NCBI GenBank assembly: GCA_023426375.1
Contig: JAFAAV010000032.1
Coordinates: forward strand, 1-5,971
Direction of reading: 5' to 3'
DNA length: 5,971 bases
Origin: Actinomycetes bacterium
GTDB taxonomy: Bacteria; Actinomycetota; Actinomycetes; Actinomycetales; Micrococcaceae
The position numbers and the translations under genes are program-made. Shown here piece after piece: positions 1 through 5,971 of this stretch (within the stretch, counting starts at the first letter, position 1; every line of letters begins with the position of its first letter). The notes under the pieces were generated by a model that saw nothing but the letters and a program-made list of their open reading frames with translations, did no database searches and had not been told where the DNA came from.

Positions 1-25
1 GTTGCAGCAGCGAATCGGAGCCTGA
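1..25 (+). CDS. atpH: Probable 3' end of ATP synthase delta subunit (partial)
   Basis: Only the last seven codons and the stop are visible. Reading from base 2, the frame gives LQQRIGA followed by TGA at 23-25. A short amphipathic Leu/Arg ending of this kind is usual for the delta subunit (the peripheral-stalk protein OSCP/AtpH that joins F1 to the b subunits). In bacterial atp operons atpH sits directly before atpA, so position and ending agree. The other two forward frames also stay open across this stretch, so the call rests mainly on gene order. The gene starts outside the window. Confidence 0.6.
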
Positions 26-46
26 TCCCCTGGTGGAGCGGGGATC
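24..46 (+). other. Small hairpin overlapping the atpH stop
   Basis: GATCCCC at 24-30 pairs perfectly with GGGGATC at 40-46, leaving a 9-base loop. The left arm includes the last two bases of the presumed atpH stop codon, so a terminating ribosome would melt it. No T-run follows, which argues against a simple intrinsic terminator. A role in mRNA processing or partial attenuation between atpH and atpA is possible, but a 7-bp stem can occur by chance. Confidence 0.35.
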
Positions 47-196
47 GCGGGGAGTCGGTCGATGCCGGCATCTCGTCGCGTTGCCTCCACCGGCCGTTGA
101 CACGGTCAGCAGGCGATGGGGCAACGCATCGCGACAAGAAGAAGTTAGGTCATTGCGCGGGCGATGATCACGAAACGTAGAGAGCAGGGACAGCAG
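26..196 (+). other. Long atpH-atpA intergenic leader
   Basis: This 171-base stretch holds no convincing gene. It contains a perfect 12-base palindrome, GATGCCGGCATC (61-72), and two mutually exclusive pairings. GCGTTGCC (78-85) can pair with GGCAACGC (120-127), extendable by a G-T and a C-G pair; alternatively GTCGCG (75-80) can pair with CGCGAC (130-135). A perfect TTGACA lies at 97-102, but nothing resembling an actinobacterial -10 (TANNNT) lies 16-19 bases downstream. The stretch may hold an internal promoter or a structured leader for atpA; neither is proven from the sequence. Confidence 0.35.
186..190 (+). promoter_or_regulatory. Ribosome binding site deciding the atpA start
   Basis: AGGGA lies six bases before the ATG at 197. 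The in-frame ATG at 164 has no comparable purine-rich site at the right distance. This favours the 197 start, whose product begins MADVTIN as expected for actinobacterial alpha subunits. Confidence 0.65.
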
Positions 197-1822
<1,626 letters not shown>

Positions 1823-1829
1823 CCGAGTC

Positions 1830-1857
1830 AGCGGTGTGCCGGTAACGGCACACCGCT
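1830..1857 (+). other. Strong intercistronic hairpin between atpA and atpG
   Basis: AGCGGTGTGCCG (1830-1841) pairs without mismatch with CGGCACACCGCT (1846-1857), enclosing GTAA (1842-1845). In RNA this is a 12-bp stem capped by GUAA, a member of the stable GNRA tetraloop class. It begins 8 bases after the atpA stop and ends 9 bases before the atpG ribosome binding site, leaving that site exposed. No T-run follows and the operon clearly continues, so I read it as an mRNA stability, processing or partial attenuation element rather than a full terminator. Confidence 0.75.
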
Positions 1858-1866
1858 ACGGTGCCG

Positions 1867-1874
1867 AAAGGAAG
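1867..1874 (+). promoter_or_regulatory. Ribosome binding site of atpG
   Basis: AAAGGAAG lies four bases before the ATG at 1879. It decides that start over the in-frame GTG at 1861, which lies upstream of this site and would add six residues not expected for gamma. Confidence 0.7.
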
Positions 1875-1878
1875 TTTC

Positions 1879-2790
1879 ATGGGAGCGCAGATTCGGGTCT
1901 ACCGACAGAAGATCACGTCTACCTCGTCAATGAAGAAGATCTTCAAGGCGATGGAGATGATTGCGACTTCGCGCATCAACAAATCGCGTCAGAGCCTCGA
2001 AGCGGCGTACCCGTACGCCAACGCGCTGACCCGTGCGGTCTCTCAGATCGCGTCTCAGCACAACATCACCCACCCGCTGACCTCCAACCCGGAGAACGTC
2101 CGTCGTTCAGCCGTAGTGATTTTCACGTCCGACCGTGGTTTGGCCGGTTCCTACTCCTCCAACGTGCTCAAGCGGGCCGAGGAGCTGTTGGAACTGCTGC
2201 ACTCGGAAGGCAAGGAAGCCCGGGTCTACCTGGTGGGTCGTAAAGCCAAGGCGTACTTCGATTTTCGTCACCGCGATTACGACGAGTTCTGGACCGGCGA
2301 TACCGACAACGCCAACCCCAAGCGGGCCGAGGAACTGACCGACCGCCTGCTCGGTGATATCAGCGAAAGCTACGAAGACGGTGGCGTGGACGAGATCCAC
2401 CTGGTGTACACGGCCTTCAAGTCCATGGTGACTCAGGAGCCGCGCGTGCTGCGTCTGCTTCCCATCGAGGTTGTTGACGCCAACAGCCTCGACGACGAAG
2501 TGGCCGAGGAGTACCAGGACCTCGAAGAGACGAACAACAACTTCGAGTTCGAGCCGAACCCGGAGGAGTTCCTCAACGAGGTATTGCCGCGCTACATCAA
2601 GTCTCGTATCTACTCGACCCTGTGCCACGCGGCGTCCAGCGAGCTGGCTTCCCGTCAGCGCGCCATGAAGGCCGCCGGCGACAACGCGGATGAGCTCATC
2701 AAGAAGTACACCCGCTTGATGAACAACGCTCGACAGGCCGAGATCACCACCGAGCTGACCGAAATCGTCAGTGGCGCCGAGGCCCTGTAA
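1879..2790 (+). CDS. atpG: ATP synthase F1 subunit gamma
   Basis: This 303-residue protein is the central rotor shaft of F1; its rotation inside alpha3beta3 drives the catalytic cycle. The N-terminal helix (MGAQIRVYRQKITSTSSMKK and on to MEMIATSRI) and the C-terminal helix (about 240-303) form the coiled coil entering the ring. The middle is the Rossmann-like domain, with the conserved SDRGLAGSY at 84-92. The family signature is intact near the end: Ile289, Thr290, Glu292, Glu295, Gly299, Ala300. The segment at about 200-232 is unusually acidic and longer than in the E. coli protein, which explains a length well above the usual 285-290 residues; other actinobacterial gammas are also long. The start follows the ribosome binding site at 1867-1874. 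The gene lies between atpA and atpD, and its TAA falls in the loop of a hairpin leading to atpD. Confidence 0.97.
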   Translation: MGAQIRVYRQKITSTSSMKKIFKAMEMIATSRINKSRQSLEAAYPYANALTRAVSQIASQHNITHPLTSNPENVRRSAVVIFTSDRGLAGSYSSNVLKRAEELLELLHSEGKEARVYLVGRKAKAYFDFRHRDYDEFWTGDTDNANPKRAEELTDRLLGDISESYEDGGVDEIHLVYTAFKSMVTQEPRVLRLLPIEVVDANSLDDEVAEEYQDLEETNNNFEFEPNPEEFLNEVLPRYIKSRIYSTLCHAASSELASRQRAMKAAGDNADELIKKYTRLMNNARQAEITTELTEIVSGAEAL

Positions 2791-2805
2791 CCAGGGCTCC
2801 GCCAC
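2771..2805 (+). other. Intercistronic hairpin across the atpG stop
   Basis: An inner stem pairs GGCCCTG (2781-2787) with CAGGGCT (2792-2798), one pair being G-T, around a 4-base loop, TAAC (2788-2791). The first three loop bases are the atpG stop codon. An outer stem pairs GTGGCG (2771-2776) with CGCCAC (2800-2805), separated from the inner one by a lopsided internal loop of about four bases against one. No T-run follows and atpD starts 28 bases later. It could act in mRNA processing, or modulate atpD translation depending on ribosome occupancy of atpG. Confidence 0.6.
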
Positions 2806-2833
2806 TACCCACCGCCGAAATGAAGTGAGAGAA

Positions 2834-4300
2834 ATGACTGCCACTATCAATGAACAGGCCGCACAGCCGGTCTCGGGGGGCGCGACCGGCCGTGTCGCCC
2901 GAGTGATCGGCCCCGTGGTCGACGTCGAGTTCCCTGAGAACCAGGTTCCCGCCGTCTACAGCGCTCTGACCGCCGACTACGAGTTCAATGGCGAACCGCG
3001 CAAGATCACCTTCGAGGTTGCACAGCACCTGGGTGACAACATGGTTCGCGCGATCTCCCTGCAGCAGACCGACGGTCTGGTGCGCGGCACCCAGGTGAAG
3101 GACTCCGGCGCACCGATCTCCGTGCCCGTGGGTGACGTGGTCAAGGGCCACATCTTCAACGTGCTGGGCGATTCGCTGGATCTGCCCATCGAAGAGCTGG
3201 ATGTCCAGGAGCGCTGGCCCATCCACCGCAAGGCGCCGTCCTTCGCGGAGCTCGAGGGTTCCACCGAAATGATGGAAACCGGCATCAAGTCCATCGACCT
3301 TCTGACCCCCTACATCAAGGGCGGTAAGATCGGTCTGTTCGGCGGCGCCGGTGTGGGCAAGACCGTGTTGATCCAGGAAATGATCACCCGTGTTGCGCGT
3401 AACTTCGGTGGTACGTCCGTGTTCGCCGGCGTGGGCGAGCGTACCCGTGAGGGTAACGACTTGTGGGTCGAAATGGAAGAAGCCGGCGTGCTCAAGGACA
3501 CCGCCTTGGTGTTCGGCCAGATGGATGAGCCGCCTGGAACTCGTTTGCGCGTGGCCCTGTCCGGTCTGACCATGGCGGAGTATTTCCGCGATGTCCAGAA
3601 CCAGGACGTGCTGCTGTTCATCGACAACATCTTCCGCTTCACGCAGGCCGGTTCCGAGGTCTCGACCCTGCTGGGTCGTATTCCCTCCGCCGTGGGCTAC
3701 CAGCCGACCCTGTCTGACGAGATGGGTGTGCTCCAGGAGCGCATTACCTCGACTCGCGGTCACTCGATTACGTCGATGCAGGCCATTTACGTGCCCGCGG
3801 ATGACTACACCGACCCGGCTCCGGCCACCACCTTCGCGCACTTGGACGCCACCACCGAGCTGTCCCGTGAAATCGCGTCGCGTGGTCTGTACCCGGCTAT
3901 CGACCCGCTGTCCTCCACGTCCCGTATCTTGGACCCGCAGTACGTGGGCCAGGCGCACTACGACGTGGCAACGCGCGTCAAGGGAATCCTGCAGGAGAAC
4001 AAGGAACTCCAGGACATCATCGCAATTCTTGGTGTCGAAGAGCTCTCCGAAGAGCAGAAGGTCGTGGTCTCCCGCGCCCGCCGCATCGAGCAGTTCCTGT
4101 CTCAGAACACCTACACCGCTAAGCAGTTCACCGGTGTTGAGGGCTCCACGGTTCCGCTCGCGGAAACCATCGAAGCCTTCGGTAAGATCTGCGACGGCGA
4201 GCTGGACCACGTTCCGGAACAGGCGTTCTACAACGTGGGTGGCCTGGACGACGTCATGCAGCGCTGGGACGAGATCAAGACCCAGACCGGCGAGAAGTAA
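2834..4300 (+). CDS. atpD: ATP synthase F1 subunit beta
   Basis: This 488-residue protein carries the three catalytic sites of F1, where ADP and phosphate are joined (or ATP is hydrolysed). Seen in the sequence: an N-terminal beta-barrel beginning GRVARVIGPVVDVEF (about 19-33); Walker A GGAGVGKT (170-177); GERTREG (201-207), whose Glu202 matches the catalytic glutamate; Walker B LLFID (260-264); the signature PAIDPLSSTS (354-363); and the torque-contact loop as EELSEEQ (402-408), a common variant of DELSEED. The length is normal for actinobacteria. ATG 2834 is chosen because the product begins MTATINEQ, while the longer frame reads back into atpG. The ribosome binding site is weak, only a purine-rich AGTGAGAGA (2824-2832). 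atpC follows after two bases, so the two are probably translationally coupled. The gene ends in TAA. Confidence 0.98.
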   Translation: MTATINEQAAQPVSGGATGRVARVIGPVVDVEFPENQVPAVYSALTADYEFNGEPRKITFEVAQHLGDNMVRAISLQQTDGLVRGTQVKDSGAPISVPVGDVVKGHIFNVLGDSLDLPIEELDVQERWPIHRKAPSFAELEGSTEMMETGIKSIDLLTPYIKGGKIGLFGGAGVGKTVLIQEMITRVARNFGGTSVFAGVGERTREGNDLWVEMEEAGVLKDTALVFGQMDEPPGTRLRVALSGLTMAEYFRDVQNQDVLLFIDNIFRFTQAGSEVSTLLGRIPSAVGYQPTLSDEMGVLQERITSTRGHSITSMQAIYVPADDYTDPAPATTFAHLDATTELSREIASRGLYPAIDPLSSTSRILDPQYVGQAHYDVATRVKGILQENKELQDIIAILGVEELSEEQKVVVSRARRIEQFLSQNTYTAKQFTGVEGSTVPLAETIEAFGKICDGELDHVPEQAFYNVGGLDDVMQRWDEIKTQTGEK

Positions 4301-4302
4301 TC

Positions 4303-4581
4303 ATGGCTGAACTCATTGTCGAGGTCGTTGCCCTTGACCGTAAGATCTGGGCAGGTACCGCCAAGATGGTTCGTGTTCGTACCACGGAGGGTGACATCGG
4401 AATCCTCCCTGGACACGAGTCCGTTGCCGGCCTGCTCAAGCCTGGCAAGTTCGCTGTCGAGCGTGTGGACGGCGGCCGCCTGAGCGGTCACATTGACTCG
4501 GGATTCATTTCGGTCGACAGCAACCGCGTGACGGTTGTTGCGGACGAGGTCGATTTCGATGGTCAGTCCGAGTCCGAGTAA
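4303..4581 (+). CDS. atpC: ATP synthase F1 subunit epsilon, short form
   Basis: This 92-residue protein is the rotor subunit that binds gamma and contacts the c-ring. The N-terminal beta-sandwich is recognisable: MAELIVEVVALDRKIWAG, then the conserved GDIGILPGHES (30-40), GHIDSGFISV (62-71) and NRVTVVADEV (74-83). Only about nine residues (DFDGQSESE) follow, so the C-terminal helical hairpin that inhibits ATP hydrolysis in E. coli and Bacillus (total length near 135) is missing. Short epsilons are known in actinobacteria, and the gene looks intact, not truncated by mutation: the TAA is followed by ordinary intergenic sequence and a terminator. The ATG lies two bases after the atpD stop. GAGAAG (4292-4297), inside the end of atpD, is the only ribosome-binding candidate. 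Confidence 0.95.
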   Translation: MAELIVEVVALDRKIWAGTAKMVRVRTTEGDIGILPGHESVAGLLKPGKFAVERVDGGRLSGHIDSGFISVDSNRVTVVADEVDFDGQSESE

Positions 4582-4608
4582 GTAGTTCGTAGCTAGAACG
4601 CGCATCGT

Positions 4609-4637
4609 GGCCCCCGTACCTTTTGGGTACGGGGGCC
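4609..4637 (+). terminator. Stem-loop terminator after atpC
   Basis: GGCCCCCGTACC (4609-4620) pairs perfectly with GGTACGGGGGCC (4626-4637) around a 5-base loop, TTTTG. The stem is 12 bp and mostly G-C, and starts 27 bases after the atpC stop. No T-run follows the right arm, as is common for actinobacterial terminators. Its place at the end of the atp operon and before an unrelated gene supports termination, though some readthrough into murA is likely. Confidence 0.8.
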
Positions 4638-4674
4638 CGTGCAGTCTGAGAGCGTGGTACTGACCGCGTGATCT

Positions 4675-4680
4675 GGAGGA
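4675..4680 (+). promoter_or_regulatory. Ribosome binding site of murA
   Basis: GGAGGA, close to the ideal Shine-Dalgarno core, ends three bases before the ATG at 4684. It is the strongest such site in the window. The spacing is slightly short but workable, and it supports independent translation of murA. Confidence 0.75.
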
Positions 4681-4683
4681 CCC

Positions 4684-5967
4684 ATGGAAGAGAAGATCGA
4701 GGTTCACGGACCCACCCAGGTGTCCGGGGTGCTCCCGGTATCGGGGGCCAAGAACAGTGTGCTCAAACTGATGGCGGCCACGCTGCTTGCGGCGGGGGAG
4801 TCGACCATAACTAACGTTCCTGAGATCCAGGACGTGACGATCATGGCCGAACTGTTGCGGCGGCTGGGTTGCACGGTGCGTTACGAACCTTCCCAACAAA
4901 CCGTGGACATCGACGTTCCCGAGGTCTTGGGGCATCAGGCAGATTACGATCTGGTGCGTGCCATGCGCGCGTCCATTTCGGTGCTGGGACCGTTGGTCGC
5001 TCGTTGCCACCGCGCTGAGGTTGCGTTGCCGGGCGGTGACGCGATCGGTTCTCGCGGTCTGGACATGCACCGTGCAGGCCTCGAGGCCATGGGTGCCAAG
5101 TTGAGCATTGAGAAGGGCTTCCTGCGGGCCTCCGTGGCCGACAACCTCCACGGCACCACGTACCACCTGGACTACCCGTCGGTGGGGGCCACGGAGAATC
5201 TCATGATGGCCGCCGCTCTGGCGGACGGTGTGACCGTTTTGGAGAACGCCGCCCGCGAACCGGAGATCGTGGACATCGGCCGCATGATGCAGGCGATGGG
5301 TGCTCACATCGACGGGCTCGGGACGAGCACGATCACCATCGAGGGTGCCCAGAAGTTGCATCCCGTCACGCACCGTACCGTTCCGGACCGCATTGTCGCC
5401 GGTACGTGGGCATTCGCCGCAGCGGTGACCGGTGGTCGCGTGGAGATCGTGGGCGCTGAACCGGCCCACCTGACCATGGTGCTGGAGAAATTGCGAGGCG
5501 CCGGCTGCACCATCGATACGTCGCAGGGGCGTTTCATCGTGCAGGGCCCGGAGCGACCCACGGCGATCAATGTCTCGACCTTGCCCTATCCCGGTTTTCC
5601 CACGGATCTTCAGCCGTTCGTCGTGGCACTGAATGCCGTGGCGGAGGGCTCAGGCATGGTCACGGAGAACGTGTTCGAGGCGCGCTGGGGCTTCACGGCG
5701 GAGCTGGAGCGCCTGGGTGCACGCGTTCGGCTGGACGGTCACCACGCGCGCATTGACGGCCTCCCGGCGGAGCAACTCTCCGGTGCACCGGTGGAAGCCA
5801 AGGACATCCGCGCGGGAGCGGCTCTGGCGATCGTGGGTATGGCTGCCACGGGGGTCACAGAGGTCTCCGGCGTGGAGCACATCGATCGCGGTTACGAGCA
5901 TTTCGTAGATCGGCTCTCCAGCGCGGGGGCCAACGTGCAGCGGCGCATCGTGGGCGGCTTGTTCTAA
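4684..5967 (+). CDS. murA: UDP-N-acetylglucosamine 1-carboxyvinyltransferase
   Basis: This 427-residue cytoplasmic enzyme transfers enolpyruvate from phosphoenolpyruvate to the 3-OH of UDP-GlcNAc, the first committed step of peptidoglycan precursor synthesis. Length and motifs fit the EPSP-synthase-like family throughout: GAKNS (21-25) with the Lys22/Asn23 pair; MRAS (94-97) with a substrate-binding Arg95; the mobile active-site loop LPGGDAIGSRGLD (115-127); GFPTDLQ (304-310) with catalytic Asp308; FEARW (331-335); and the C-terminal HIDRGYE (399-405) with Arg402. The residue usually Cys (115 in E. coli), the target of fosfomycin, is Asp119 here (codon GAC, 5038-5040). The same change occurs in mycobacteria and is known to keep activity while giving fosfomycin insensitivity. 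The gene starts 46 bases after the atp terminator. I cannot point to a convincing promoter in that gap, so transcription may start there from a weak site or come from readthrough. Codon choice is less strict than in the atp genes. Confidence 0.97.
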   Translation: MEEKIEVHGPTQVSGVLPVSGAKNSVLKLMAATLLAAGESTITNVPEIQDVTIMAELLRRLGCTVRYEPSQQTVDIDVPEVLGHQADYDLVRAMRASISVLGPLVARCHRAEVALPGGDAIGSRGLDMHRAGLEAMGAKLSIEKGFLRASVADNLHGTTYHLDYPSVGATENLMMAAALADGVTVLENAAREPEIVDIGRMMQAMGAHIDGLGTSTITIEGAQKLHPVTHRTVPDRIVAGTWAFAAAVTGGRVEIVGAEPAHLTMVLEKLRGAGCTIDTSQGRFIVQGPERPTAINVSTLPYPGFPTDLQPFVVALNAVAEGSGMVTENVFEARWGFTAELERLGARVRLDGHHARIDGLPAEQLSGAPVEAKDIRAGAALAIVGMAATGVTEVSGVEHIDRGYEHFVDRLSSAGANVQRRIVGGLF

Positions 5968-5971
5968 GAGC

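Noticed and set aside
97..102. Perfect TTGACA as a -35 box for an atpA promoter
   Set aside because: No TANNNT-like -10 lies 16-19 bases downstream (bases 119-127 read GGGCAACGC). I keep it only as a component of the unexplained leader, not as a promoter call.
116..148. Ten-codon upstream frame (MGQRIATRRS) as an atpA leader peptide
   Set aside because: The only purine-rich site is too close to its ATG, the frame is short enough to be chance, and it has no regulatory codon pattern.
164..196. Upstream ATG giving alpha an 11-residue extension
   Set aside because: No suitable ribosome binding site precedes 164, while AGGGA precedes the ATG at 197, and MADVTIN is the expected N-terminus.
2170..2337. 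Repeated 18-base segment encoding KRAEEL twice in atpG (2170-2187 and 2320-2337, one mismatch)
   Set aside because: The two copies lie in different helices of the gamma Rossmann-like domain. Surrounding sequence is unrelated, so a chance recurrence of favoured codons is the simpler explanation.
2107..2850. 247-residue minus-strand open frame opposite atpG
   Set aside because: It is a shadow of atpG codon bias; the composition is Val/Leu/Gly-rich with no recognisable motif.
2768..4210. 480-residue open frame on the minus strand opposite atpD
   Set aside because: It lies antisense to a certain gene. Its Gly/His/Gln/Val-rich product shows no domain, and long antisense frames are expected when a GC-rich gene avoids TTA, CTA and TCA codons.
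3591..4310. 239-residue plus-strand frame inside atpD
   Set aside because: It is an out-of-frame shadow rich in Arg, Ser, Pro and Thr, as expected from frame-shifted GC-rich coding sequence.
4228..5469. 413-residue minus-strand open frame opposite atpC and murA
   Set aside because: It spans two well-identified genes and the terminator, has an His/Arg/Gly-rich low-information product, and has no plausible family.

Overview
The window is a housekeeping block from a GC-rich Gram-positive bacterium, almost certainly an actinomycete (Actinomycetota). A Micrococcales/Micrococcaceae-like organism is the best guess; I do not claim a genus. The evidence is strong G/C bias at third codon positions, the actinobacterial style of the F1 subunits (a 541-residue alpha with a charged C-terminal tail ending QEKIVRK, a long gamma, a very short epsilon), and a MurA with Asp in place of the usual active-site Cys, as in mycobacteria.

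Layout, all on the + strand: the last codons of a probable atpH (to 25); a 171-base intergenic stretch with several possible hairpins; atpA (197-1822, alpha); a 56-base gap with a strong tetraloop hairpin; atpG (1879-2790, gamma); a short gap whose hairpin holds the atpG stop codon in its loop; atpD (2834-4300, beta); atpC (4303-4581, epsilon, two bases after the atpD stop); a 12-bp stem-loop terminator (4609-4637); then murA (4684-5967) with a strong ribosome binding site. The window ends four bases after the murA stop.

The four atp genes, with atpH and the rest of the operon presumably upstream, encode the catalytic F1 sector (alpha3 beta3 gamma delta epsilon) of the ATP synthase. It uses the ion gradient across the membrane to make ATP. 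The visible catalytic and signature motifs of alpha, beta and gamma are intact. murA is a separate function, the first committed step of peptidoglycan precursor synthesis, and the terminator probably sets it off from the atp operon.

I see no mobile element, CRISPR array, tRNA/rRNA, phage remnant or unknown gene system. The points that deserve a second look are the MurA Cys-to-Asp site, the hairpins at three successive atp gene junctions, the long atpH-atpA gap, the pairing of a nearly tail-less epsilon with a tailed alpha, and the direct atpC-murA adjacency. Long open frames on the minus strand opposite atpD, atpG and murA are codon-bias shadows.
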